This document shows, one piece after another, positions 40,901-60,140 of a DNA stretch of 61,869 bases. Every line of letters starts with the position of its first letter. The stretch's first letter is position 1. Source of the stretch: Priapulus caudatus (lineage: Eukaryota > Priapulida > Priapulimorpha > Priapulimorphida > Priapulidae); NCBI RefSeq assembly GCF_000485595.1, contig NW_014577559.1:32225-94093 (forward strand), given 5' to 3'. Under the pieces are notes generated by a model. It made no database searches. It was not told where the DNA came from and saw only the letters and a list, made by a program, of their open reading frames with translations. Position numbers and translations under genes: made by a program.

Positions 40901-41792
40901 GTCTCTACAGGATGCATGCCCACTCCATTATCCCACAAAGGTTCGTCGAGTTTATCACTCGATGCTATTGCGCTCTAGTGTTTGTAATGTACAGTATGCA
41001 TGCAGAAGTGTTTTTGTTGCCAGAAATGTGGGTGGCAGCTAGCACAACTAGTGATGTGATCAGCTTTTCTTTTTTACCGTCACTTTTCATGTTTACCTGT
41101 CTGTCTCTTCCTCGTGTTTTTCTGACACTCATTTACTAGTTGCACGGCTACGGTTTCACCGATCCTGTCTCCTCCTATACTTACTTACACTCTGCCGAAA
41201 CCTGTTCGTCTTCCTAAATGCCACGTAGGTAATGCGTGAGTTTCTGTAAAGCGGTATTTCTGTGACCCGGGTGTGACTTTACTGCGCAGGCACGGTGGAG
41301 GCAGGACCGCACTGTAGTTACGTCAATGTGGAGTTGGTTGACTCTGCGCCACGGAATGGTGCGAAGGGCAATGTCGGCACCGTGCTGCTTGAAAATCCTG
41401 CTGGAGGTGGTGCCATCTCTGGGACGCAGCTGAGCAGTGAGGTAGCATATTTCTCGTTACGTGTTCTTGAATACATTTGTCGGATTTCATGGTGGTGTTG
41501 AGTGTTTTATTTTATGATAGGTCCAGTATATATTGACCTGTTAACAGCCGTTTCGAAAACGCGGGTTTAGCGCTCTTTTTGTCAAGACGAATTAGTTTGC
41601 TTGGGTTTGTCATCAGGTGGCAGAATTCGTTCGTTACACACCTCATTCTCCTGATTGCAGGTTCAGGCGTTGTTCGGGCAGCGGACGAAGAAGCTGCGGC
41701 TGTACACGTGCCGCGAGCAACGTGACGAGGTCACCGGCGCCACCTGTGTCGCCACGCTGCAAGGCAAGCGAGCGTTTGCGTTCACGCACTAG
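24228..41792 (+). CDS. IARS1: Cytosolic isoleucyl-tRNA synthetase
   Basis: Class I synthetase charging tRNA-Ile, part of the animal multi-synthetase complex. Exons: 24228-24346, 24740-24896, 25164-25283, 25537-25671, 26161-26245, 27131-27259, 27673-27760, 27909-28068, 28279-28401, 28729-28820, 29235-29333, 29767-29967, 30234-30428, 30902-30988, 32614-32842, 33324-33444, 33730-33899, 34688-34809, 36740-36926, 37374-37533, 37970-38196, 39561-39737, 40060-40248, 40679-40835, 41290-41441, 41661-41792. Total 3813 nt, 1270 aa (human 1262); all phases close with GT-AG. HYGH (55-58) is the HIGH signature, KMSKR is at 601-605, and the editing domain has [11 protein letters not shown] near 223 and [13 protein letters not shown]. 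The C-terminus carries two ubiquitin-like VLLLENP/VLLENP repeats of the eukaryotic cytosolic form. Start chosen because [19 protein letters not shown] matches the family N-terminus. Confidence 0.97.
24455..24565. repeat. GTGC/GT microsatellite, IARS1 intron 1
   Basis: Repeats of GTGC and GT, about 100 bases. Long open frames across it on both strands are low-complexity artefacts. Confidence 0.9.
26561..26935. mobile_element. hAT-type MITE, IARS1 intron 5
   Basis: 375 bp with ends CAGGGGTGGGGAAACT and, inverted, CAGTTGTGGGCAAACT. It is flanked by the exact 8-bp duplication CTCTAGGC (26553-26560, 26936-26943). Several GCGGCCC motifs lie near both ends. The 8-bp duplication and CAGGGGTGGG-type terminus are hallmarks of hAT elements. 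No transposase is present. Confidence 0.9.
29328..29412. repeat. 26-nt tandem repeat across IARS1 exon 11 donor
   Basis: GTACTGGTCAGTATTACA-type units start at 29328, 29354, 29380 and 29406. The first unit contains the real exon end and donor (TACTG, then GTTAGT); the others repeat the same junction with GTCAGT or GTTTGC. Confidence 0.9.
31516..32505. mobile_element. 990-bp TIR element with TTAA target site, IARS1 intron 14
   Basis: Ends AGGACAATTGAAGTC and its reverse complement, with inverted arms continuing about 170-190 bp (31516-31700 and 32335-32505). TTAA flanks both sides (31512-31515 and 32506-32509). Kolobok and piggyBac superfamilies duplicate TTAA; the long arms and short ORF suggest a small non-autonomous relative. 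The interior carries a minus-strand ORF, described next. Confidence 0.88.
31975..32303 (-). pseudogene. P2X7-C-terminus-like cysteine module ORF inside TTAA element
   Basis: From ATG at 32303 the frame reads [20 protein letters not shown] and on through [17 protein letters not shown] to a stop near 32076. One base out of frame it continues as [20 protein letters not shown] and ends VIVD-stop at 31975. The W-C-x-C-x2-C spacing with a later C-x-C-C resembles the zinc-binding C-terminal module of P2X7-like proteins common in invertebrate genomes. The frameshift near 32080 makes this copy look broken, unless it is a sequencing error. There is no channel or transposase portion. It acts, if at all, as part of the mobile element, not of IARS1. 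Confidence 0.6.
32950..33290. repeat. About 75-nt repeats, IARS1 intron 15
   Basis: Two near-identical units containing TTTGTAGACAGGTG and CATGCTTTCACCGTATAT, plus a third partial copy (TTAGTAGACAGGTGGCCGTT) at 33255-33280. Confidence 0.8.
34030..34325. repeat. About 51-nt minisatellite, IARS1 intron 17
   Basis: Six copies around ACATTCATGTGTTTTCCTGC followed by TACCGCGGTGTAGCTG. All within the intron; ORFs over it are repeat artefacts. Confidence 0.9.
34850..34940. repeat. CT microsatellite, IARS1 intron 18
   Basis: Almost uninterrupted CTCTCT about 90 bases, 40 bases after the exon 18 donor. Confidence 0.95.
35145..36605. mobile_element. 1.46-kb TIR element, IARS1 intron 18
   Basis: Perfect 15-bp terminal inverted repeats CAAGGCTCGACACTA ... 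TAGTGTCGAGCCTTG. Subterminal sequence at both ends is rich in GGTGGCC and GGGCCACC motifs. Flanks are AT-rich and give no unambiguous duplication. Near 35941 a CAGGGTGACCAGACGTCC terminus typical of another hAT family suggests a nested insertion. Internal ORFs are short and not recognised. PUS7 intron 1 (53110-53230) has a structurally similar GGACCATC-rich terminus ending CGACCCCTG. Confidence 0.8.
37040..37235. repeat. About 28-nt minisatellite, IARS1 intron 19
   Basis: GTGTCAGTGTCATATTGGGG-type units with varying G runs. Just upstream, the exon 19 donor context GAGGTGAGTGTC is duplicated at about 36995. Confidence 0.85.
38230..39400. repeat. 1.2-kb, 30-nt minisatellite, IARS1 intron 21
   Basis: Core GGATAGTGGTGGGTGATCGG followed by TGGGGTGAGG. 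It is perfect over 38250-38410 and increasingly indel-ridden from 38700 on. It fills most of the intron and begins 30 bases after the donor. A 424-codon Pro/His-rich minus-strand frame over it is an artefact. Confidence 0.95.
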
Positions 41793-41889
41793 CGCAGCGT
41801 CGCTCGTGCCAAGCTAGGCAAATACACACTCAGAGCTCTTAGTAGAGAGCTCTAGAAAAACAGACAGCTGTCTGTTAAGGAAACTTGGC

Positions 41890-41895
41890 AATAAA
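41890..41895 (+). promoter_or_regulatory. IARS1 polyadenylation signal
   Basis: AATAAA about 100 bases after the IARS1 stop codon, the first canonical signal downstream. Confidence 0.7.
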
Positions 41896-43663
41896 GGTGT
41901 AGCAATTACACAGTGAAACCATCTGTCCATCTGTCCATAAAATCCACTTTCGGCATTTCCCTCAAGTGGCCTTTATGTACAGATTTGGCTCTATGGTAAC
42001 GTGAATTGGCTGTGGGATTGGGCGCAGTGAAATGCGTGCATCCGGGTTACATATCGTTGGCAAGTGTTTGAATGACGTGATGCGTTAATGTTTTCGCTTA
42101 ATTTGTGTGATTAATGAGCGAGATGGAAGCTGAGCTTAGAAAGGGATGGGTAATGAGCAGTGTGGGTACAGCGATTGGTCTGAAATGCTGTTAAAAACTA
42201 ACGCAAATTGCGTGTTTCTAACAATAAGGGCGATGATAAACAAGACCGTATCATGCAAAAGAGAAAGCGATTGTGTCTGTGCGTGCATGTATCGTCTCAT
42301 CTCCTAAATGTTTTGGAATTATACAGCGTATTGAAAACCTGTTGACATGAAAAATGTCCTGCATATTTGCTGCTTTATGGTAAACTCATTTATCACTGTC
42401 ACTGTCTTTCAACTGTCTGTCTTTCACATCGAAATCATTTGCTTCTATATATAATTGGAATAAAAAGGGAATAAAAAAATCAAATTGTCATTTAAAACTT
42501 TTTCGTAATTTCTTTATTTCTGTTGGGCTTCATTCCTCTAGTTGAGCTAATCTGTACAATGTGGTCCATGGAAACTCGGTTCAAAACAAATTTATACTAG
42601 TCTTTTTGATTCAATAAATGGAATGGTTTTATTCAAACAGAATGCCTGTAAATAAATACTAATTACATAACACTGATATTACTGCAGACAGCACAACTAA
42701 ACAACACGGATGCATCATGTTTATGTACAGGTAAAAATGTCACAATTTCAATCAGTAAGAACATTCTCACATCCTAACAACTGGTATTGTGTACAAAAAC
42801 ATGTACAGACCTCTCAAATAGACATCCCCTTAACAAAAACTACAGTACATTGACAGTCTGCCTTCACCGGCCACAATGTATTTCTTACAAACCGAGGCAA
42901 CTGCCCTCCTATGTCTCAACCCTGCAACTAGTTCTTTTGGTATTACATTAGAGAGGCCATGAAATCTGGGACCTGTATTATAAAAATAAATCTCCATAAT
43001 TTTGAACTTTCTTGTATTTCGTTACGATAAATATTACCAGGCTACACAAGAGTCATTAGCTTTTTGTTTTATAATGCTGCTTGCATACAACAACGTGTAT
43101 ACACTATGTAGCAAGTCGACCAACTTGTAGGATGTTCTAGACTTTTGTCGAGCAGAGTAGAAAAGAGACCTTCACTCTTGGTTCATAAAGTAAACTTCTA
43201 CATCTGATCGTTTAGCATACATGTTCCCGCTACACAGATTACTTCATATTATGTTTAATAGGCTGCGCAGGTATATAGTTCAGGTGCTTACACTATGAAG
43301 CAAAATATACGGACAATACACACTTCATACTTATTGTGTATTTCTCACTGAAGGCTTATTCTGTACTTCTTACTCCAGGTGAGCTGACTTGAATTGCTGA
43401 CGGGTCCACGAAAACAGGATTTTTGATGCCTGATCAATCTAAGAACTCCGAACGCATCACAATAAAGAGACCAGCGTGGGATGGACACTGACCCCTGACC
43501 ACAGGCTAGCTGGCCGGACTGCCATGATCAAGAATGCCAACTTGAATCGCTAGCATCAAAACCCGATGGGTCCACGAAAACACGACTTTCGATGCCTCAC
43601 CAACTCCGAACGCATCACAGTAAAGAGACCAGCATGGGGTGGACACCGGCGCCTGACCGCCGG
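41896..43663. other. Convergent intergenic / 3' UTR region
   Basis: Lies between the IARS1 polyadenylation signal and the zinc-finger stop codon. AT-rich, no coding signal. Two similar segments (about 43395-43480 and 43560-43650, both with GATGGGTCCACGAAAACA-like and CAGTAAAGAGACCAGC-like text) form a diverged direct repeat at the zinc-finger 3' end. Confidence 0.5.
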
Positions 43664-51381
<7,718 letters not shown>

Positions 51382-51897
51382 GTTGTATTCAGCTCAAGCA
51401 CGCTTGACTCGTAAGTGGGGTGTGACCAGCCGAAACGCAAATATTCAGAAAAATGAGAATTTAACGTCAAACTGAATTTAGTGAGTAGCTTGCCGCAAAA
51501 TGGCGTGAGATCGATGGGCGACGCCCGGACCACAGCGCCACCTAGACTGCTACTAGCTCCCACCTCTCGGCTTAGTTACTCGAGGGGTGACCGCGGACCG
51601 AGTAATCGATGTGAGAGCGAGTACTAGTCTAAGCGCCACCGAGATGATGTTTGTCGGATATACGCATTTTACTTTCTACCAAGATGCCTTCTATCATCTA
51701 TGTTCTGATTGGTCAATTACACTCACAAGATGTCTGCGCCCATAGCACTCGTGTTGGTGTTGGACAAGCGTACAAAACTGTGCTGAAGGTGCAATAATTA
51801 CGCTTATAATCGACTAAAATACGCGAATCTCCTAAATATATCACGCACGCCTAACGTGCTCTCTTAATTATATTGCAACGATCCCTACGCGCCAAAT
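51382..51897. promoter_or_regulatory. Probable bidirectional promoter region, ZNF / PUS7
   Basis: 516 bases separate the two divergent start codons, assuming the proposed zinc-finger first exon. There is no repeat in most of it and moderate CpG content (CGCGGACCGAG, CGCCACCGAG). A CCAAT-type ATTGGTCAAT stands at 51708-51717. Start sites cannot be placed. Confidence 0.45.
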
Positions 51898-54800
51898 ATG
51901 GCGACAGCCAAGCGATTATTAATAAATGACGGCAACTGCGAGACTGGAAATGATGAATCTCTGGTCGGTGCCAGTGGCAGTGAAGCCAAAAGACTTAAAT
52001 GTGATGACAAAGAAGTTGCAGGTGACGCCGAATCGCCTTTATACTTCCCCAAAGAGGTTGATGTTGGCATTACAGAATACGTCGGCCGCCACCAAGGATT
52101 TTTTGGGGTTGTTAAACAAAGGTAATTATTAATCAAGTCAACCCTGCGCCTGCAGAACCTCCACCGCAACCCTAGCTGTTTAAAGTGTTTTAATACGAAT
52201 CAGTCATTAGCCTGATCAGGCACTATGGCTGTTTTCCAAAAATGGCTGAGGGTGGTTATGTTTTACATGGTGATAAAATGGTTTAATTATTCACCTACAA
52301 CAGTGTTAGAGCTTTAAAATATAAACCTCTCGCCAAACTGAGCGAGTGAGTCAATAATTGTTAACTCGCCCAAACGGAATCTGTACTCGCTCAAATTTTA
52401 AAACAAAAATGCTTGTCAAACAATAGTGAAAAAATAGACTATGAGGGTGGGTTCGGGAAGGGGTCCCTGATAAGGCGGGGTCCGGGGGCCCTCTCCGGAA
52501 TTTTGCGTGTGGAAATTACACCGCTTAGATGCAATTTCCTGCACTCTGAGACAGCATTATTAAACAATCTTTATCACAAAAACATCTCTTTTGAATCGAG
52601 TATTTTAATCTTTGGGGACACCAAAGACTAAAATACTTACTGGTACTTAAAAAAGAGAAACATAAACTTCAAATTGCTGAGGGTTGAACTGCTCAGTCTC
52701 TGCCAAGTTGTGCCAGTACAATGCTAAGGCAAAGTAATGTGGTTAATAAGTTAATCTATCTGCCAACGGAATTAACACAGCTATAGGCATCAACGCTTAA
52801 TTATTTTCAGATCTTTACAAAATTTACTTGCAATCTATGAGCCGTTAAGGTCCTCTTTTGGTTCAGTGCATATCATATTACCAGGAGTGTATAATATAGA
52901 GATCTATATTATATAAATAGATAGATAGGTAGATATATATATATATATATATATATATAGATAGACTCCCCCAATATTATTTTCACTCGACATTGGCGAG
53001 CGGGCGAGTGCCAAGCTCGTTCGCTGTACAATGAATGTATGAAACGGTACAGTAATCGTTTATTCACTTTAATAGTATATTGGAACGTGGAAACTTCAAA
53101 GAAATTTACCGTAAAATGGGACCAAAATATTCAATGGTCTGTCGGACCATTGACTTTGAAAATCTGATGGTCCTCCTGATTATTTGATGGCCCCGGACCA
53201 TCGGACCATCGCTTATTTCGACCCCTGCTTACTATTGAAATTATATGAATTTATGTATTTGATGGCACTACATAAAGCAATCAATTATAATCTAATATAA
53301 TTTTTCTTACAGATATTCAGATTTTGTAGTTAATGAGGTTGACACGTCAGAGCAAGTGCTTAGACTTAATGATGTATCCAAACCAGAATGTGCCAGTACT
53401 GTGAGAATGGTAAGACCAGATTTATACACTTCAGGGGTGATTTAATTGCATCTTACATCATTTGGGGTGCAAATAATAGCCTATAATATTTATCTATTGC
53501 TGATTTAAATATCTCGTACACAATAGTTTTTATTTATTCAATTATGGCTATAAGCATTATAATACCTTGTATGATGACTTGTGCAATTTTATGTGTTTTA
53601 TGTAATTAATAGTGCATCAGTCGAGTTTTCATATTAAATCTTTGTACATGTCAGTGAAATTTTTTCCTTTATTTGCTAGAAAACTAAAAGTACTGAGGGG
53701 ATCTTGTCAGAGGAGGACTTAAAGAAGCTTGATGGGCTAGAAGCTGACGGAGTACCAGTAACATTAAACGTGGTAAAAACTTTATTTGATCTTCACTATT
53801 CCATGAAATGGTCACTATACTGTCTGCGAGCCTCATATTTGTAATATATAGGGCATTTCTCTCACAATCACCATCAATTAACCGTTTGCTCTAGGTTGAT
53901 GCTGAAAACAAAGCCATTAGGACGAAAGTACACAATGTCATATCTCAACTCTACATGTCATTTGATAGCGAAACAATTGAGAAAGATGGGAAAAAGGTCA
54001 TTGTTGTCAGCAAAAGTAAAGGTATGGGATATAAGTATACAAGTATATTTTTTGATGCCCTATACATGTTTCTGTGAGTGACCATGCACAAGGACTGATA
54101 ATCCTTGCATACATTTAATTTATTATATGTTGTTAGGAATCATTTACTTGTTCGGGTGTAATCCTGTTGGGTCGGATCTAATGACTAGTTACCTTTTGTG
54201 TTGAAGGGTTATCAGTTGTTCATTTTCTTATTTCATGTTCCCAGGAAATCGGCGATCAGCCCATTCAGATTGGCCGTCTACGAAGGGTCAGTACTGTCAC
54301 TTTCTACTATATAAAGAGAACAGAGATACAGCTGATGCTATCAATACCATTGCACGACTACTAAGGTATGTAATCTTTAGTAATATTTGGAATGAAGCGT
54401 GTTTGGAATATTATGTATTCCCACTTTCAGTGAGGATTCTATTTATACTGAAGTACACCTACTTTTTTTTATCTTTCTTCAACTGATTATGATGTGCAAC
54501 TATTTATAAGTGATGGTTAAACCTGGGATAATGTAACAGTTTTCCAATCTTTTAAGCTTGTGTTAGCATATGCTTACTGTTGTTAAACGTTTCAATGTTA
54601 TACTTCTTTTAGGCAAAAAAATGGAAGCTTTGCATATGCTGGTACAAAGGACAAGCGGGGTAAAACAACACAAGCAGTGTCTGCCTACAGGTAGGTGTCT
54701 ACAACACAGGTTATATAACTTTTCTTATTTATCACATGCTTATTGAAGCATTTAATTTGTTTACAGAAAGTTTATGCAAACCAGGCAGGATGTATAGTAT

Positions 54801-57800
54801 TTTGATAGTTGCAAACAGCTGAAACGTTCGCAGATTGCTTTTTTTATATACAACCATGTATCGTGTATCAGAGCGCTTAAATCAATATCTGATATACTTG
54901 CTCTGCGTGTACCTGACTTTTTACCTACATTCCTCAGATCAAGGCAAACCCAGTCTAGGTGATTCAGAAACTGTCAGAGAATGATGTTGCATTAGTGATA
55001 TTAGACACTACTGGATGTGGGATTTATGAGTAGGAATACATATCTCATCTACCAGTCATGCACTTTGCTACTTTGGTTGTTCCCTCAATCTGATTCTTTT
55101 TACCTGGTTTCAGAGTGAGAGCAGAGCTGTTACATGGGCTGAACACAACACTCAAGGGCATCACACTGGGAAACTTTCATTACGAAGCAAAGACTCTTCG
55201 ATTGGGGCAGCTGAAGGGCAATCAGTTCACGATCGTGTTACGGTAATAAAACTCCAAGCAAGCTAGACAACGCCTCACGGTCGATCGTTTTCAATGTGGC
55301 ATCTGCCATCGTGTTTTTATGCTGGAGTTGAGAGAAGCAATACTTGTAGGCATAGTTAATTGAATAATGTTATATATATATATATATATCAAGAGTACAT
55401 AATAGAGAAGAGTATGACACTGTTTTAACAGCGTTTTGCATAGTTTTCAACTTGTAAATATTCTATCAATATGTGAATAAATATATTCAAACTTTACCTT
55501 GTTTTCGTCTATGATTCTCCTTTAATCATATGACACCACCAATTTACCTGAAAATCGTATGTGTTCTTCAAAAAAGTTCTTTGAATACGACACGGTTTCA
55601 CACAGTTTTCCCAAACGTTTGCATCTCCACGGCCAAACTTGATATAGCGGCGGCAGCACCAGGTTGTAATTACGGGACGCTAGGGGCTGTTGGGGATATT
55701 AGGTAAGCACAGTAACAGCACTTGTTTCGCTTCCTTATCATCAGGAACACGATGGCAACACAGCTCAAATCAGCTGCTAGCTCGCAGTGAGCACAAATTT
55801 ATTTTTAGCACGCTGGAAACGCAATACACACTAAATACAATTCGATGCCTAAAACCCCAACAGCCCCCAGCGTCCCGTCAGAGACAATAGAACACTAATC
55901 CGATAACAAAGTTTGGCCGCGGAGATGCAAAAGTTTGGGAAAACTGTGTGAAACCGTGTTGTAATCAAAGAACTTTTTTGAAGAACACATACGATTTTCA
56001 GGTAAATTGGTGGTGTCATATGATTAAGGGAGAATCATAGACAAAGACAAGGTAACATTTGAATATATTTATTCACATATTGATAGAATATTTACAAATT
56101 AAAAACTATGCAAAACGCTGTTAAAACGGTGTCATACTCTTCTCTATTATGTACTCTTGATATATATATTTATATATATAAATGTATTTTGTTATGTGAT
56201 TCAGGAATGTCACTAATGCGAGAAATGTGGATGAAGCCATGGCCAGTCTCCGTGACAACGGTTTTATTAATTATTATGGGATGCAACGATTTGGTACCAC
56301 CACCATTCCTACACACCACGTTGGCAGGTTTGCATAACACTGTTATTGTGAAAATATTAGTTTGTTAATGTCATTTCTTCATCGCTTTACAGGGCGTTGT
56401 TATTATGAAGATGTTATTTTGTTATGGCGTATTATTAATTATTATTAATTTAATTTTTATAGGGCACTATTGCTGAGCAAATGGCAGGAAGCTGTTGAGC
56501 TTATTCTGAAGCCACGAGAAGGAGGTGATTGTAGCCCGAATTTCAGTGGTAGCCAATTCTTTATTGCCAAATTTGAATTTTCTGTACAAATTTTCCTCAC
56601 GTTTGTATTTGTTTAGGGAGTGAGTAAAACATTATTTATTGTTAAGCACTGTGTAATGCCATTTGTTTTAATTCTTGACAAAAACAGAAGTTGAATATTA
56701 AACAGCTTGCACCTATTAGTTGCTTTACAAGACAGATGAAATATTCACGTGTGCTATACTGTGATTGAGCTTGCATGCGAGATGTAAGAAATGCATCACA
56801 CTGATTTGGATTACTCGTTGCAGAAAATGATGAAATATCTGAGAGTCGGCGGGTGTTTTGGGAAACAAGAAATGCCAAAGTCGCACTTGAGAAGCTGCAC
56901 AAGTGGCGATGCGTTGAGGGACAGCTGCTGCGGGGGTTGGCCGGAAGCAGGCACAAGAACGACTTCCTAGGTGCCATCACATCGGTACAGTATATAATCC
57001 CTCATCGCTAAATGTGTACTAGGTGCCATCACATCAGTACAGTATAATCCTTCATCGCTCAACGTGTAGTAGGTGCCATCGGCGGGGTGGGCGCAACGAC
57101 TGTGAGGGGTTGCCGATCACGATCGGTACAGTGGGGAGTGGCCGTCGTGTGTCGTCAGCGAGTTGGTCCGCCAGTCACGTATGAATTTTGGTGGTCCGAG
57201 GTGATGAGGCGGAGTGGGCGCGGGGTGCATATGAAGGTTAGGGTGGTAGGGGAGAGTGATTTAGTATATTGACTACAGGGAGCTGGGTGTGGTGAGTGGC
57301 CGGTGGCGAGGTAGAAGGAGGGGTTTCGGTTTGCACGTGCGAGCTTGATATTCACCCATGTCTGGCGGAGTCATGGAGGGGACATGGGTTCGGAGAGGAA
57401 GAACATGGTCTTCTCATCTTCGGTGTTTGTATTAGTCATATAGATTATTAGTAAGATTTGTGTTGCATGAGGACATGCATGCAGGCATATGCTATAATTA
57501 GTGCAGTTGCGCTCGGGTTGTTGCAATGTTGATGCAGATTAGTCGTATACAGGCAAAGGAGTCTGCTATGGTTAAGTTGTCAACGGTCGGACAATTCATG
57601 GCGGCAGGATTTTATTTCAGATTCCGCCGCAACTCCCGGCCTCGATGTACGTGTGCAGCAGCTAAGTCAGAGGCAGTGGTGTGGAGGGAGTAGCGGCGGT
57701 CGGTCTCTCGGCGCATAATCGACATTCGGCCTGAAGGGCCGCGTCGGGCTGGGGACCTGATTCTTCTGGCCGGTGCAAGGAGAAAAGTAGGCGTTCGGTT

Positions 57801-59973
57801 TAGTTCGTTCATGAACTGTTCTTGATCTGCATAGATTCAGTCGTATTGCATTCACTGATTATTCTGCAGCTTCGTTTGCAAGTTGCTTGTACGCATTCGT
57901 TAGGTGTTTTGTTGGTAAAAAATAATTTACTATTTCCTGTGAGAGAAATTTTGAAGAATGTAAGAAAAATTAAAGGCGGTGATAATCATAATTTAATATT
58001 TAGTTTCTTTAATCTAATAATAATTTATAATCTTATAAATAAGATTAAATTATTATAGTTAAAATATCTGTGCATAAAACAAGCTAATATGTATATTATA
58101 CATGTAATATATTTGTGCTAGATAAATATGTGTAAAGTGTAATGTAAATGATATTATATGACTTATGTAATATTAGAATTCACGAGTCATTGCCGTAGCT
58201 TCGCTCACATTTACTTCATTTGCTTTTAGGTGACGGAGATGGTGGAACTGTCGACAATCCTCAGAGAAGCGGGGTCAGAGCACTAACAGAAGACGAAGTG
58301 CACCAGTATGACATCACAGACATTGTCTTGCCGCTGCCTGGATACGACATCACCTATCCTGCAAATGAAGGTGAAAAATGGCTGACAGACAGTTGTATTT
58401 TGTTAATGTTCCCATTAGCGTTTAGTTTTGCAGCGATTGTTTCTAGTGAAATGAGTCGGTTTATGTATACATGCACTCGTATTTGCAAAGACCTTCCTAT
58501 GTGTATATATCATTTAGTGGCTTTTATATTAAGCTTTCCTTAGACATGAAACTCTTAATAACAGATTGTGCTGAATATAATAATACATTTGAGGGTGTTC
58601 TTAGACTTGTCACTCACATGCATGGCAATTAAAAACACAATTCCTTCTTCCTCTTTAGTTGCAGATTGGTACAAGGAATTGTTGGCCGTTGATGGGTTGA
58701 GTTCTGCCGCACTCAAGCACAAAGTCAAGTAATTAATCTTTATTATTGTATATATTTTATTTTATTTAATTATATATTTTTCTCGGCCGCCATCACCTGT
58801 GCAAGCCTGAGATATCCTGTAATAAATAGTTAGTTGTTCACTGTCTCCAAAAGGCAGGTGTATTGTGTAACGAGAGAGTCCGGGTGGTCTGGTGAGTTGC
58901 CCATCACAGAAGTGTTCAAATATTAGGTCTGAAGAGCTATATAATTAAAGGGCCGTCTATTACTAGTAACAGTGAGTGACATTGTTCTCAAGTGCTTGTC
59001 CTCACAGTATGTTATCATATCGTCAAGAAATCTTAGTTTAATACTAGTGTAATGTTTCATGAAAATGCATTGCTCTGACCTGCTTCTATGACATGGGAAG
59101 AGTGTTGTGAGTTGGTTGCGCTTCACGTTGAGTGGTGATTTTCTACAGGGATTATGCGCTCCCCGGTGCCTACCGAAAGATCCTCGTGAAGCCGACGAAT
59201 CTGTCCTGGAAGCTGTATGGTTACCATGACAACACGCTCCCCCTCACGCTCAGTGATCTGGACCGACTGAACATGGTCGATGAGCCGGAGTCCATTGCTG
59301 GTGAGAATTATCGAGAGAGAGAAGGAGGAGTGAGAGAGAGGTGTGAGAGGAGAGAGAAGGGAGTGTAAGAAAAACAGATGGAGGGAAGTGAGAGTGAAAG
59401 GGAGAAGAGAAGAGGCAAAGGAGGGAGAGGGAGTGAGAGAGAGAGGAGTAAGAGAGAGAGAGAGAGAGAGAGAGTGCATGAGAAAGAGAGAGAGAGAGTG
59501 CGTGAGAAAGAGAGAGATAGCGAGAGTGAGTGAGAAAGAGAGAGAGACAGTGCATGAGAGAGAGAGATGGGGAGGAGAGAGAGAAAGCGAGTGATCGAGC
59601 CTACACTAACTTTAGTTTGAGTTTGTGCGTGCGGCGTGTGTGATAAATCGCTGATGTCGTGGCATTTTCAGATGGCCTGTTTGAGGGCCTAAGGGTGGAG
59701 TTCTCGTTACCGTCCTCGTCATATGCGACGATGGCGCTGAGAGAAGTGCTGAAGATTGACACGTCTGCTGCGTACCAGACAACCTTAAACGATAAAGCCA
59801 CGGGGGCTGATGGCGGAAGAAGCCAGGCCACGTTAAGCGATGAAGGAGCCAGGGCTTCAGCAACCCACGAGAATAGTATCAGTGATGAGGCATCTAGTAC
59901 TGCTACCCCCGCAGGCCAGGTTTCTGCTAGTGATTCGGCGTCGCACGACGAGAATAGCGGGCAGGATAACTGA
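51898..59973 (+). CDS. PUS7: Pseudouridylate synthase 7 (TruD family)
   Basis: Stand-alone pseudouridine synthase acting on tRNA, snRNA and mRNA. Exons: 51898-52121, 53313-53409, 53680-53772, 53895-54021, 54245-54365, 54613-54690, 55114-55242, 56205-56327, 56463-56524, 56824-56984, 57621-57786 (indel-corrupted; true length 139 from the copy at 60922-61060), 58230-58370, 58659-58728, 59149-59300, 59672-59973. With the clean exon the total is 2019 nt, 672 aa (human 661) and phases close. [13 protein letters not shown] and RYSDFVVNE start the domain. AGTKDKR carries the catalytic Asp at D234, [10 protein letters not shown] is near 311-320, and [10 protein letters not shown] precedes the damaged exon. 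LPGAYRKIL and [16 protein letters not shown] end the conserved part. A Ser/Ala/Asp-rich tail of about 65 residues follows that human PUS7 lacks. Confidence 0.94.
52320..53230. repeat. Possible diverged TIR elements, PUS7 intron 1
   Basis: ACTCGCTC/GAGCGAGTGAG motifs near 52340-52400 recur inverted near 52985-53030, and a GGACCATC-rich block at 53110-53230 ends CGACCCCTG. This layout echoes the GGGCCACC-rich end of the element in IARS1 intron 18. Boundaries are not defined. Confidence 0.4.
52930..52970. repeat. TA/TAGA microsatellite, PUS7 intron 1
   Basis: AGATAGATAGGTAG running into TATATATA repeats. Confidence 0.9.
55381..56170. mobile_element. About 790-bp foldback element filling PUS7 intron 7
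   Basis: Outer arms 55381-55640 and 55909-56170 are near-perfect reverse complements (AAGAGTACATAATAGAGAAG against its complement). An inner pair (GGGACGCTAGGGGCTGTTGG and its partner) surrounds a central loop. Ends merge into TATATA, so no duplication can be read. The element covers most of the 962-base intron and ends 35 bases before the next exon. Confidence 0.88.
56968..57085. repeat. About 51-nt tandem repeat across PUS7 exon 10 donor
   Basis: TAGGTGCCATCACATCGGTA starts at 56968 inside the exon. The segment repeats at 57020 and partly at 57070, duplicating the last 17 exon bases and the donor (CACATCAGTACAG in the second copy). Confidence 0.85.
57080..57990 (+). other. PUS7: Error-rich stretch containing corrupted PUS7 exon 11
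   Basis: Compared with 60640-61255 this stretch has about 27 extra bases within a 139-base exon, mostly single G or C insertions, and similar noise in both introns. The splice signals (TTTATTTCAG at 57611-57620, AAAAGTAG at 57783-57790) are preserved. It most likely reflects uncorrected single-molecule reads rather than a real pseudo-exon. Confidence 0.75.
59305..59590. repeat. GA-rich microsatellite, PUS7 intron 14
   Basis: GAGAGA-dominated sequence beginning about 10 bases after the exon 14 donor. Arg/Glu or Ser/Leu frames across it are artefacts. Confidence 0.95.
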
Positions 59974-60140
59974 CAGCAGACACACAGGTGGTGACTTTAT
60001 TAGGGACGTAATTGCCAATGACGACAGTAGACTGCTTTTAGTTGTGGCAACTGCCGCCGGGGAATGCCTGAAGGATGCTATCTAAACCCTTTTAGTGCTG
60101 GGGTGTTCTAGCCCGCAGTGCAGGTCCCACGCAATACAAT

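Noticed and set aside
57080-57310. Possible extra PUS7 exon (ORF at 57087-57272)
   Set aside because: G-inflated noisy intron sequence partly repeated at 56968-57085; no splice sites in phase.
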